Assembly: GCA_038530925.1 (NCBI GenBank) | Contig: JBCBCG010000043.1 | Span: 1-23,315, forward strand | Direction of reading: 5' to 3' | Length of the DNA: 23,315 bases | DNA from: JALEGB01 sp038530925 | GTDB lineage: Bacteria > Pseudomonadota > Alphaproteobacteria > Rhodobacterales > Rhodobacteraceae | Part shown: in pieces, positions 15,780-23,315 of the stretch | Position numbering within the stretch: position 1 is the first letter of the stretch | Layout of the letters: every line of letters starts with the position of its first letter | Position numbers and translations under genes: made by a program | The notes under the pieces: model-generated | What the model was told of the DNA's origin: nothing | The model's database searches: none | Seen by the model: the letters and a program-made list of their open reading frames with translations, nothing else

Positions 15780-15875
15780 CGGCGGCGCCGCGCAGGAGCG
15801 GCCGCGACCGATACGCTGGATCGATTGAGATGGCGCCGGTGGCTCGCGAACGCCAGCGAAACACGATCAAGACGG

Positions 15876-18800
15876 TCATCCCGGCTCGTACTCGACCAGC
15901 AGATCTTTGGCGTCCACTTGGCTGCCTGCGCTGGCGACAATGCGTTTGATGACGCCGTCGCGTTCGGCGTGGATCGCGGTTTCCATCTTCATCGCTTCGA
16001 TGGTCAGAAGGAGATCGCCCTTCTCCACTTTCTGTCCCTCGGTCGCCGTCACCGAGGCGATCATACCTGGCAAGGGCGCGGCGACATGGTTCGGGTCGCC
16101 CTCCGTCGCTTTGGGATGACGATCGGCGGAGGCCGCGGCGGCGCGGTTGGGCACTTTGATAATGCGGGGCTGACCGTTCAGCTCGAAGAAGACCTTCACC
16201 TGGCCTTCCTCATCCACCTCGCTGATCGCCTGGAGCGCGAGCACCATGGTCTTACCGCGTTCGAGCTCGATGGCGATCTCTTGGCCGGGCTCCATGCCGT
16301 AAAAGAAGATGGGTGTCGGCAGCACCCGAACCGGTCCGTAGATCCGGCGGCGGCCCATATAATCAAGATAGACCTTCTCATACATGAGGTAGGAGCAGAG
16401 ATCCTCATCATCGACCGTCACGCCGGGCATCAGCGCTTCGGCCTCCGCCCGCGCGGCCTCCATATCGATCGGCGCCATCGTCGCGCCAGGTCGTCCCGAA
16501 ATTGGTTCGGCGCCTTTCAATGCTTTGCGCTGCAGCGCTTCGGGAAGTCCGCCCGGCGGCTGACCGAGGCCGCCCTTCAGGAAGTCCACGACGGACTCGG
16601 GGAAGGCGAAGTCCTTTTCGTGATCCTCGACATCGGCGCGGGTCGCGCCGGCTGAAACCATAGCGAGGGCGAGATCGCCCACCACTTTGGAGGAGGGCGT
16701 CACCTTCGGGATGTCGCCGAACATCTGGTTCACATCCGCATAGGTCTTCGCCACCTCGCCCCAGCGATGGTCGAGCCCCAGCGAGCGCGCCTGCGCTTTG
16801 AGGTTGGTGAACTGACCGCCCGGCATCTCATGCAGATACACCTCTGAAGCCGGCGCCTTCATATCCGTCTCGAACGCCGCGTATTTGAGGCGCACTTGCT
16901 CCCAATAGGCGCTGAACTCGCGAATGATCTCCGGGTCGAACCCGGTGTCGCGCTCGGTATGGCGCAGCGCCTCGACGATCGCGCCGAAGCAGGGCTGCGA
17001 GGTCATGCCGGCGAAGCTGTCCATCGCCGCGTCCACCGCGTCGACACCGGCTTCAGACGCCGCCAACAGCGTCGCGGCCGAGGCGCCGCTGGTGTCGTGG
17101 GTGTGCAGATGGATCGGCAGCCCGGTCTCTTGCTTGATCGCAGCGATCAGCTGCCGCGCCGCCTCGGGCTTCAGCAGGCCGGCCATATCCTTGACGCCGA
17201 TGATATGCGCGCCGGCGTCGCGCAGCTCGCGGGCCATACTGACATAATAGGCGAGGTCGTATTTCGGCCGCTCCGGATCCAGGAGATCGCCTGTGTAGCA
17301 GATCGCCGCCTCGCAGATCTTGCCGCTTTCGAGCACGGCGTCGATGGCGACGCGCATGTTCTCGGTCCAGTTCAACGAATCGAACACGCGGAAGACATCG
17401 ACGCCGGAGAGCGCGGCGCGCGTGACGAAGGCCTGGACGAGATTGTCCGGGTAGTTGGTGTAGCCGACGCCGTTCGACGCCCGCAGCAGCATTTGCGTCA
17501 GCAGGTTCGGCATCGCCTCGCGCAGATCCACCAGCCGTTTCCAAGGGCATTCCTGGAGAAAGCGGTAGGCGACGTCGAAGGTCGCGCCGCCCCAGCATTC
17601 AACCGAAAAAAGCTCGGGCAGATTGCGGGCGTAGGTCGGCGCCACGCGCAGCATGTCGATGGAGCGCATCCGTGTCGCGAGCAGCGACTGATGGCCATCC
17701 CGCATGGTGGTGTCGGTCATGAGCACGCGCTTCTGCGCGAGCATCCAATCCGCCACGGCGCGCGGTCCGCCGGTTTCGAGAATCGCGCGAGCGCCGTTCG
17801 GCGGCGTCTCCGCGCGGGCGGACGGCGCGATGGGCGTGCGGGCGTAGGCGGGCGGTCGGGCGCGGCCTTTGGTCTCGGGATGACCGTTCACAGAGATGTC
17901 GGCGATGTAGTTCAACAACTTGGTGGCGCGGTCGCGCCGGCGCTTGAACTCGAACAGCTCCGGATGGCTGTCGATGAAGCGCGTCGTGTAGCTGTTGTCC
18001 TGAAAGCTCGGATGCTGGAGCAGGTTTTCGACGAAGGCGAGATTGGTCGCGACGCCGCGAATGCGGAATTCGCGCAGCGCCCGGTCCATCCGGCGGATCG
18101 CCTCTTCCGGCGTCGGCGCCCAGGCGGTGACCTTCTCGAGCAACGAATCGTAATACCGGGTGATCACCGCGCCGGAATAGGCGGTGCCGCCATCAAGCCG
18201 GATGCCGAAGCCGGTCGCGCCGCGATAGGCGGTGATGCGGCCGTAATCGGGGATGAAGTTGTTGAGCGGATCCTCGGTGGTGATCCGGCATTGCAGCGCG
18301 TGACCTTTCAGAGCGAGGTCTTTCTGCGCGGGCACGCCGCTATCGGCGGCGCCGATGCGCGCGCCTTCCGCGAGCCGGATTTGCGCCTTGACGATGTCGA
18401 CGCCGGTCACCTCTTCGGTAACGGTATGCTCGACCTGAACGCGCGGGTTGACCTCGATGAAATAGAAAGCGCCCGTCTCCATATCCATTAGGAACTCGAC
18501 GGTGCCGGCCATCTCGTAATTGGCGTGCTGGGCGATCTTGAGCCCCAGCCCGCAGATCTCATCGCGCTGCGCCTCCGAAAGGTAGGGCGCGGGCGCGCGC
18601 TCCACCACCTTCTGATTGCGCCGCTGCACCGAGCAGTCGCGCTCGAAGAGATGGATGATCTCGCCATACCGATCGCCAAGGATCTGCACCTCCACATGGC
18701 GCGCGCGTTCGATCAGCTTTTCGAGATAGACCTCATCCTTGCCGAAGGCGGCCGCGGCCTCGCGCTTGCCGGCGAGCACCTCGCGGTCGAGATCGGCGGG

Positions 18801-19385
18801 ATCGCGGATGGGCCGCATGCCGCGTCCGCCGCCGCCCCAGCTCGCCTTCAGCATCAGCGGGTAGCCGATCTCTTCGGCCATCTCGCGCACTTTCGCCGGA
18901 TCGTCCGGTAGGGCTTCAGTCGCCGGCACCACCGGCACGCCGGCGGCGATGGCGGCGTTCCGCGCGGAGACCTTGTCGCCGAGCAGCCGCATGGTCTCGG
19001 GCTTCGGGCCGATGAAGGCGAGGCCCGCGCCGGCGCAGGCCTCCGCGAATTCCGGACTCTCGGAGAGGAAGCCATACCCAGGGTGTATGGCGTCGGCTCC
19101 GCTTTCTTTGGCGATGGCGATGATATGCGGGATTGAGAGATACGCCTTCACCGGGCCGAGCGGCTCTTCGCCGGGGGCTGCGCCGATGCGGTAGGCCTCA
19201 TCCGTCTTGAAGCGGTGGAGCGATAGCTTGTCCTCATCGGCGAAGATCGCGACGGTTCGCTTGCCAAGCTCGTTCGCCGCGCGGCTCACCCGAATGGCGA
19301 TTTCCCCGCGATTGGCGATGAGAATTTTCTTAAAGCCTTTGATTTGCTCAGACTTCGAAGCCGCGCTCATTGGGGCGTTCGCCAT
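15876..19385 (-). CDS. pyc: Pyruvate carboxylase (single polypeptide, biotin-dependent)
   Basis: This enzyme makes oxaloacetate from pyruvate, bicarbonate and ATP, refilling the TCA cycle. The 1169-residue product carries all three modules. Biotin carboxylase spans about 18-475, with the ATP-grasp loop GGGGRGM at 184-190, ERDCSVQRRNQK at 248-259 and EVNPRVQVEH at 311-320. Carboxyltransferase starts near 550, with DTTMRDGHQS at 558-567 and the carbamylated-type lysine K732 in GVKDMAGLL. The C-terminal biotinyl domain has AMKMET with biotin lysine K1133. The start is taken at the ATG at 19385; an ATG five codons later is equally possible, and neither has a strong ribosome site. Length and motifs are complete. 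It converges with smr. Confidence 0.97.
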   Translation of the reverse strand: MANAPMSAASKSEQIKGFKKILIANRGEIAIRVSRAANELGKRTVAIFADEDKLSLHRFKTDEAYRIGAAPGEEPLGPVKAYLSIPHIIAIAKESGADAIHPGYGFLSESPEFAEACAGAGLAFIGPKPETMRLLGDKVSARNAAIAAGVPVVPATEALPDDPAKVREMAEEIGYPLMLKASWGGGGRGMRPIRDPADLDREVLAGKREAAAAFGKDEVYLEKLIERARHVEVQILGDRYGEIIHLFERDCSVQRRNQKVVERAPAPYLSEAQRDEICGLGLKIAQHANYEMAGTVEFLMDMETGAFYFIEVNPRVQVEHTVTEEVTGVDIVKAQIRLAEGARIGAADSGVPAQKDLALKGHALQCRITTEDPLNNFIPDYGRITAYRGATGFGIRLDGGTAYSGAVITRYYDSLLEKVTAWAPTPEEAIRRMDRALREFRIRGVATNLAFVENLLQHPSFQDNSYTTRFIDSHPELFEFKRRRDRATKLLNYIADISVNGHPETKGRARPPAYARTPIAPSARAETPPNGARAILETGGPRAVADWMLAQKRVLMTDTTMRDGHQSLLATRMRSIDMLRVAPTYARNLPELFSVECWGGATFDVAYRFLQECPWKRLVDLREAMPNLLTQMLLRASNGVGYTNYPDNLVQAFVTRAALSGVDVFRVFDSLNWTENMRVAIDAVLESGKICEAAICYTGDLLDPERPKYDLAYYVSMARELRDAGAHIIGVKDMAGLLKPEAARQLIAAIKQETGLPIHLHTHDTSGASAATLLAASEAGVDAVDAAMDSFAGMTSQPCFGAIVEALRHTERDTGFDPEIIREFSAYWEQVRLKYAAFETDMKAPASEVYLHEMPGGQFTNLKAQARSLGLDHRWGEVAKTYADVNQMFGDIPKVTPSSKVVGDLALAMVSAGATRADVEDHEKDFAFPESVVDFLKGGLGQPPGGLPEALQRKALKGAEPISGRPGATMAPIDMEAARAEAEALMPGVTVDDEDLCSYLMYEKVYLDYMGRRRIYGPVRVLPTPIFFYGMEPGQEIAIELERGKTMVLALQAISEVDEEGQVKVFFELNGQPRIIKVPNRAAAASADRHPKATEGDPNHVAAPLPGMIASVTATEGQKVEKGDLLLTIEAMKMETAIHAERDGVIKRIVASAGSQVDAKDLLVEYEPG

Positions 19386-19544
19386 GACCCGTCACCACTC
19401 TCACCGCAGGCCACCCGCTTGTGCGCTGCAAGAGACTGATACCGCGCCGACGCCGCCCCTCAGAACGCGGCCCATGGTCTCGGCTGGCGGCGCGCGGCTC
19501 CCCCTACGTGGCGGCCGCGCGTCGCATTCATGCGCTAGCGTCGA

Positions 19545-19835
19545 TCAGTTCGCGCCTCGCAAGATGTCCAAAATCTGAGTATGCTCCCGATCTACATGTC
19601 CGAGCTCGACTTGGTTACTCCGAACGATCTCATGAATTTGATCCACCTCACTCCGAAGCGAACTGATCTCCGTCGCAATAAACTGCAAGCACTGGACCCG
19701 CTTATTGCGAGTCTTCACGTCTTCGGCGAGGCACATATCGATATCGGTGTTAGAATCGCGTGCGTAAGAGGCATTCAGCGCTACACCGCTCACGGCCATG
19801 GCCGCGATCATAGAAGTGGCGATAAGTTTTTTCAT
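19545..19835 (-). CDS. Small secreted protein of unknown function
   Basis: I do not recognise this 96-residue product. It begins with a clear Sec signal peptide (MKK, then a hydrophobic stretch to about 20) with a likely cleavage after SYA at residue 25. The mature part has two cysteines, C35 and C49, which could form a disulfide, and then a heptad-like helix of about 40 residues (beginning ATEISSLRSEVDQIHEIV), suggesting a coiled coil or helical hairpin. The ATG has CGGAGA upstream. It lies 159 bases upstream of pyruvate carboxylase on the same strand and diverges from a regulator gene. It sits in an AT-richer patch than its surroundings. The signal peptide and ribosome site make it more likely real than chance. 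Confidence 0.65.
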   Translation of the reverse strand: MKKLIATSMIAAMAVSGVALNASYARDSNTDIDMCLAEDVKTRNKRVQCLQFIATEISSLRSEVDQIHEIVRSNQVELGHVDREHTQILDILRGAN

Positions 19836-19917
19836 CGATAGTCTCCGATTTATACCGCATCAACTCGATGCTCACACATGAAGACCGGATCTTATTCGCC
19901 ATCACAATTATTGAGTT

Positions 19918-19929
19918 TGAACAGGTTCA
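19918..19929. promoter_or_regulatory. Small inverted repeat between divergent genes (possible operator)
   Basis: TGAAC-AG-GTTCA is a perfect inverted repeat with five-base arms, located between the small secreted protein gene and the regulator gene. Such a position suits an autoregulatory operator, but arms this short can arise by chance. Confidence 0.25.
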
Positions 19930-19952
19930 TTTGCGGTATCAAAAACCGTGGG

Positions 19953-19981
19953 TTGTAACGTCAAACGAAGAGGGGTAAAAA
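19953..19981 (+). promoter_or_regulatory. Possible sigma-70-type promoter for the regulator gene
   Basis: TTGTAA at 19953-19958 (four of six to TTGACA), a 17-base spacer, and TAAAAA at 19976-19981 (four of six to TATAAT) precede the regulator start by about 43 bases. This is a modest match in AT-rich sequence. Confidence 0.3.
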
Positions 19982-20024
19982 TTAGGTTAAGAAATTTGGC
20001 GCTTCAATTGTCGTGAGGGCCTCG

Positions 20025-20564
20025 ATGTACACAAGGGAACAGGCGGCTGGCGTTACATGGGGCGCGCTTGCGGCGATGTTTGCGGTTTTCCGGAACGAGA
20101 ACCCACTGATTTCGTTTGATCTTGTGAAAACGTTGCGCCTGATCCGAGTGTTTGAACTCCAGAAATGCGACCTTGATCGATCGGCTCTTCAGGAGGCCGC
20201 CGAGGATCGTGAGAGCGTCAATGGGGTTGTGCTGGCCAAGCTGAAACGCGAACTCGCGGGCGAGCTGCGCATGGACGAACAAACAGCTGAGACGAGGATC
20301 GATCGGCTGCTTGACTTGTCCTTAATAATGGAAGTTCCGAATCCGAATCGCGCTCGAAGTAAGCTTATCGTGCTTACGTCTGACGGGCGCGAAACTTTAG
20401 AGCGGATAGAGGATAGTTTTTGCCGCCTCTTTGATCTTTTGATCATCCAGCGCGACAAAAGAGGCGAGATTGAAAGCGCTCGAGAGGCGGATTATTCAAG
20501 CCATGAAAAAGCGTTATGCGATCCATTTTCGGAAAGGCACAATCTGCCGCGTCCAGGGCATTAG
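20025..20564 (+). CDS. MarR-like winged-helix DNA-binding protein
   Basis: The 179-residue product (ATG at 20025, GAGGG six bases upstream; a GTG four codons earlier is less likely) contains a winged-helix pattern. Helices lie at about 34-105, the recognition region runs TAETRIDRLLDLSLIMEV (88-104), and a beta-wing NRARSKLIVLTSDGRETLERI at about 108-128 resembles the LT..G...L wing of MarR regulators. A helical tail, perhaps for dimerisation, ends near 145, followed by a charged, probably disordered C-terminus. The ligand and targets are unknown. It diverges from the small secreted protein gene and converges with lutC with only ten bases between stops. G+C is low (28 in bases 20101-20160), suggesting transfer or an orphan gene. 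Confidence 0.7.
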   Translation: MYTREQAAGVTWGALAAMFAVFRNENPLISFDLVKTLRLIRVFELQKCDLDRSALQEAAEDRESVNGVVLAKLKRELAGELRMDEQTAETRIDRLLDLSLIMEVPNPNRARSKLIVLTSDGRETLERIEDSFCRLFDLLIIQRDKRGEIESAREADYSSHEKALCDPFSERHNLPRPGH

Positions 20565-20574
20565 TCGTCCTGCG

Positions 20575-21273
20575 TTAAACATCATCAACCAAGAACACAT
20601 GCAGGCTGACCGGCCCATGGGCGCCGAGTTCGAGTTGTTGGCCGATATCGGCCGTGCGGGACGGGCCGGCGACGAGGTTCACTGTGCGCGGGTCGGCTTT
20701 CATGCGGCGCAGGCGCGCCCAGGCGCCTTCATAGCCGGCTTCGATCTCGCTGGCGCGGAGGAGGATGAAATGCGCGTCGCCGAGGAACGTCAGCGTCACC
20801 GGGTTGCGCGGGCCTGAGAGGAGGATCAGCTGGCCGGTCTCGGCGATCGCGCCGACCGCGCGGGAGAGGGTCGCGGGCTCCTCCACGCGGCCAGGGCCTA
20901 CCGAAACATCGAGCGCTTCGAAGCTGAGAGCGGCGAAATCCGGATCCTCGCCCATGCGGATCGACGCAGGCAAATTGCGCTCTCGCAGCGCTTCGGCGAG
21001 CGCGTAGGGCAGCGCTTGGAGGCTCGGCAAGCGGCTGTAGGTGGCGCTGAGCTTACCGAGCTGATCGGTGAAGCGGTCGACTTTTTCGCGCTCTTCGAGC
21101 CGGCCGAAGGTTGGGATCGGGCCGCCTTGGGCGCGCTCCGCAAGCCGCCCCGCCACCGCGGCGCCGCGCGTTTCGGGCGCGTCAGTCGCGCCGGGCATAC
21201 CGCTCGCGGCCACCGCCTTGCGGAGTTTGGCGAGCACGCGGCTGCGCGCATCCGCGCTGTCCGCCGTGCTCAT
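20575..21273 (-). CDS. lutC: Lactate utilization protein C (LUD domain)
   Basis: LutC is one of three proteins that together oxidise L-lactate to pyruvate in bacteria with lutABC. The ATG at 21273 has AAGGAG eight bases upstream and gives 232 residues; the frame stays open upstream into lutB but that stretch is not LUD-like. The LUD domain occupies about 60-230, with AIAETGQL at 142-149, GPSRTADI at 203-210 and GAHGP at 217-221, which are hallmark positions of the family. The start overlaps the lutB stop as ATGA, so it is the last gene of a coupled lutA-lutB-lutC operon. Confidence 0.94.
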   Translation of the reverse strand: MSTADSADARSRVLAKLRKAVAASGMPGATDAPETRGAAVAGRLAERAQGGPIPTFGRLEEREKVDRFTDQLGKLSATYSRLPSLQALPYALAEALRERNLPASIRMGEDPDFAALSFEALDVSVGPGRVEEPATLSRAVGAIAETGQLILLSGPRNPVTLTFLGDAHFILLRASEIEAGYEGAWARLRRMKADPRTVNLVAGPSRTADIGQQLELGAHGPVSLHVFLVDDV

Positions 21274-22724
21274 CGGCTCGCTCCTTCGGCTTTCTGCGCC
21301 GCGGCCCATTGCGCCTGAAAGGTGCCGCCCTGCGGCGCGGGCATGTCGCGGTGTTTGGTCCAGCCTCCCGCCAAGGGCAGGCGTGAGAGCGCGCCTTTGC
21401 TGCCGCACCAGAGCTTGAACGCCCACATGCCCCAGCGCGCGCCGAGATGGTAGAGCTTGGGCCGCCGCGCGAAGTAGGACCAGAGCCCGAGGGCGCGGCG
21501 GTTGAAGGCCGGCGCGAGCCGCTGCTCATATTCCTGGATGCGCCAGCGCCGCATCAGCTTCGGCAGCGGAATATGCATGGGGCAGACCGCCTGGCAGCGT
21601 CCGCAAAACGTGGAGGCGTTCGGCAGATGCCCCGCCTGGCCGACGCCGATCAGCGCCGGCGTCAGCACTGATCCCATGGGCCCAGGATAGACCCAGCCAT
21701 AGGAATGCCCGCCCACTGTTTTGTAGACCGGGCAATGGTTCATGCAGGCGCCGCAACGGATGCAGCGCAGCATCTCCGCGAACTCGCCGCCTAGCATCTC
21801 GGTCCGCCCATTATCCAGCAGCACCACATGGTAGGCCTCCGGCCCATCCGGGTCCTCCCGCCGCCGCGGTCCGCTTGAGAAGGTGGTGTAGACCGTGGTC
21901 TCCTGCCCTGTGGCCGAGCGGGCCAGCAGCCGCAGAATGGTCGAGGCGTCCTCAAGCGTCGGCACCACCTTTTCGATGCTGGCGAGCACGATATGGGTCT
22001 TCGGCAAGCTTTGCGTGAGATCGCCATTGCCTTCATTCGTCACGATCACCGACTGACCGGTTTCGGCGATCAGCATATTCGCGCCGGTGATCCCGACATC
22101 GGCCTCGAAATACTTCTGGCGCAGCACCAGGCGCGCCTCGCGCACCAGGCTGGCCGGATCGGGAAACGGCCGCTCCGGGTCGAGATGCGTGTGCGCTTCG
22201 CGGAAATCGGTCTCGACTTGAGCCTTGGTCACATGGATCGCCGGCGCGATGATATGGCTCGGCGTCTCGCCGCGGAGCTGAATGATGTACTCTCCGAGAT
22301 CGGTCTCCACCACGGTATGGCCCTCAGCCTCGAGGGCGGCGTTGAGGCCGATCTCCTCGGAGACCATGGATTTGCCTTTGTTGACGACCGCCTTGCCGTC
22401 CTTCTCTGCGGCGGCGTCGCGGCAGATCCCAGCGATGATCTCGCGCGCTTCCTCGGCTGTCTCGGCCCAATGGATGACGGCGCCGCTGGCTTTGGCCGCG
22501 GCCTCGTAGCGCTCAAGATAAAGATCGAGATGGCCGAGCGTGTGGTTCTTAATCGCTTTGCCGGCGTCGCGCGTCGCGTCGAACTCGGGCATACCCGCCC
22601 GCGCCACCGCGCGCTTGGCGGCGAGCCCGCCGCCCGCGCCGCCCATGGCCTGGCGCAGGTCTTGGTCCCGCAGCGCGCCGGCGACATTCGCTTTGAAGTG
22701 CTTTGAAGTCGGATGATGCGTCAT
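21270..22724 (-). CDS. lutB: Lactate utilization iron-sulfur protein LutB
   Basis: LutB is the iron-sulfur subunit of the LutABC lactate-oxidising system. The 484-residue product has an N-terminal LUD-like domain (VVNKGKSMVSEEIGLN at 113-128; GITGANMLIAETGQSV at 211-226). A ferredoxin-like segment follows, with cysteines C321, C324, C327 and C331 (CIRCGACMNHCP) and a second set C374, C377 and C381 (CGRCQAVCP). A C-terminal domain begins near 385. All these features match the family. It starts at the ATG at 22724, 56 bases after lutA, and overlaps lutC by four bases. Confidence 0.96.
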   Translation of the reverse strand: MTHHPTSKHFKANVAGALRDQDLRQAMGGAGGGLAAKRAVARAGMPEFDATRDAGKAIKNHTLGHLDLYLERYEAAAKASGAVIHWAETAEEAREIIAGICRDAAAEKDGKAVVNKGKSMVSEEIGLNAALEAEGHTVVETDLGEYIIQLRGETPSHIIAPAIHVTKAQVETDFREAHTHLDPERPFPDPASLVREARLVLRQKYFEADVGITGANMLIAETGQSVIVTNEGNGDLTQSLPKTHIVLASIEKVVPTLEDASTILRLLARSATGQETTVYTTFSSGPRRREDPDGPEAYHVVLLDNGRTEMLGGEFAEMLRCIRCGACMNHCPVYKTVGGHSYGWVYPGPMGSVLTPALIGVGQAGHLPNASTFCGRCQAVCPMHIPLPKLMRRWRIQEYEQRLAPAFNRRALGLWSYFARRPKLYHLGARWGMWAFKLWCGSKGALSRLPLAGGWTKHRDMPAPQGGTFQAQWAAAQKAEGASR

Positions 22725-22780
22725 CGTCTCAGTGATCCTCTGCGGCGCGCGGCGCCTTGCGGGCGTGTGATGGGGCGGGC

Positions 22781-23315
22781 CTACCGCTCGCCGATCGGCG
22801 GCTCGTCAAGCGCGCCGGCGAGCACCTCGACGACATGGCGCGCTTTGGTGGACGCCCCGTCTCGCTTCAATTTGCCGGCGATGTTCAAAAGACAGCCGAG
22901 ATCGCCCGCCAGCACGTAATCGGCCTTAGTCGCGAGCACATTCGCCGCCTTGGCGCCAACCATCTCATTCGAGATGTCCGGGTACTTCACGCAAAAGGTG
23001 CCGCCGAAGCCGCAGCAAACCTCGGTCTCCTCCATCTCCTGCACTTCGAGACCGGCCACGCTGGCCAGCAAGCGGCGCGGCTGCTCCTTCACGCCCATGG
23101 CGCGCTGGCTGGAGCAGCTGTCGTGATAGGTGGCGACGCCTTTGAGTTCGGCCTCGACGCGCTCCAGACCCATAACATCCGTGAGGAACTGCGTGATCTC
23201 ATAGGTTTTTGCGGCGAGGCTCTCCGCGCGCGGCGCCCACTCCAGGTCGTCCTTCAGGATCTCTGGGTAGTCCTGCTTGATGTTGACCGCCACAGGCGGC
23301 TTGCCCGCGCCATAA
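22781..23315 (-). CDS. lutA: Lactate utilization protein LutA (partial, N-terminus outside window)
   Basis: The reading frame enters from the right edge and runs 177 codons to a TAG at 22781-22783; its start lies beyond the window. LutA belongs to the cysteine-rich CCG-domain proteins, like heterodisulfide reductase subunit B and glycolate oxidase subunit F. The visible part shows the C-terminal CCG domain: YHDSCSS, then EVCCGFGGTFCVKYPDIS, then a GDLGCLLNI segment, whose cysteines would bind an iron-sulfur cluster. The GTG at 23291-23293 is internal, because the upstream codons (YGAGKPP) continue the protein. It is first in a lutA-lutB-lutC operon read leftward. Confidence 0.93.
   Translation of the reverse strand, partial: YGAGKPPVAVNIKQDYPEILKDDLEWAPRAESLAAKTYEITQFLTDVMGLERVEAELKGVATYHDSCSSQRAMGVKEQPRRLLASVAGLEVQEMEETEVCCGFGGTFCVKYPDISNEMVGAKAANVLATKADYVLAGDLGCLLNIAGKLKRDGASTKARHVVEVLAGALDEPPIGER

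Noticed and set aside
16896..18491. 531-codon plus-strand open frame antisense to pyruvate carboxylase
   Set aside because: It lies wholly inside a complete, motif-verified pyruvate carboxylase gene; long antisense frames are expected at high GC, and its sequence lacks recognisable domains.
19489..19523. GC-rich inverted repeat upstream of pyruvate carboxylase
   Set aside because: Nine-base arms with one G-T pair around a 17-base loop and no T tract on either strand; easily chance in sequence of this composition.
19850..19856. TATAAAT on the minus strand as a -10 box for the small secreted protein gene
   Set aside because: It lies so close to the ribosome site and ATG that the transcript would have almost no leader, and no -35 element sits at proper spacing.
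21993..22706. 237-codon plus-strand open frame antisense to lutB
   Set aside because: It mirrors lutB codon structure, is rich in Arg, His, Gly and Asp, and has no independent support.
1..23315. tRNA, rRNA, CRISPR array, insertion sequence or prophage genes
   Set aside because: No cloverleaf or rRNA-like segments, no regular repeat-spacer arrays, no transposase or phage-like products, and no terminal inverted repeats were seen.

Overview
The window reads as the replication-origin-proximal region of an alphaproteobacterial chromosome, close in gene order to Caulobacter and its relatives (Caulobacterales/Parvularculales-like). The grounds are the run parB-parA-rsmG-mnmG-mnmE-rho-hemE on the minus strand, followed by the divergent run maf-aroE-coaE-dnaQ, then secB, fxsA, a Tim44-domain gene, mltA and smr. 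Canonical ParB-binding parS palindromes and GC-rich coding sequence with alphaproteobacterial-style proteins agree with this. The genus cannot be named from the sequence alone.

Layout. Bases 1-66 hold the tail of a plus-strand gene, possibly holA. Bases 109-8482 are a head-to-tail minus-strand block: chromosome partitioning (parB, parA), rRNA methylation (rsmG), tRNA U34 modification (mnmG, mnmE), transcription termination (rho) and heme synthesis (hemE). Three parS sites lie in rsmG and at the start of mnmG. The only long non-coding gap, 8483-8902, separates hemE from the plus-strand genes maf, aroE, coaE and dnaQ (8903-11751). It is the best candidate for the chromosomal origin, since the Caulobacter origin lies beside hemE. 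It has an AT-rich edge, six GGCGCC copies, an 18-bp perfect palindrome and a hairpin followed by T5, but I see no convincing DnaA box.

From 11785 to 15779 come secB and fxsA (minus), then a compact plus-strand envelope operon: a membrane-anchored Tim44-domain protein, the lipoprotein lytic transglycosylase MltA, and an Smr-domain protein. A complete single-chain pyruvate carboxylase fills 15876-19385 (minus). A clearly AT-richer patch, about 19545-20570, carries a small secreted protein of unknown function and a divergent MarR-like winged-helix regulator. The right end is a lactate-utilisation operon read leftward, lutA (partial)-lutB-lutC.

Working together: ParA, ParB and parS segregate the origin region. 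MnmE and MnmG form one tRNA-modifying complex. LutABC would oxidise lactate to pyruvate, and pyruvate carboxylase would convert pyruvate to oxaloacetate. Most of the window is well-described core biology. The points most worth a second look are the non-coding region between hemE and maf, and the parS site that supplies the probable start codon of mnmG.
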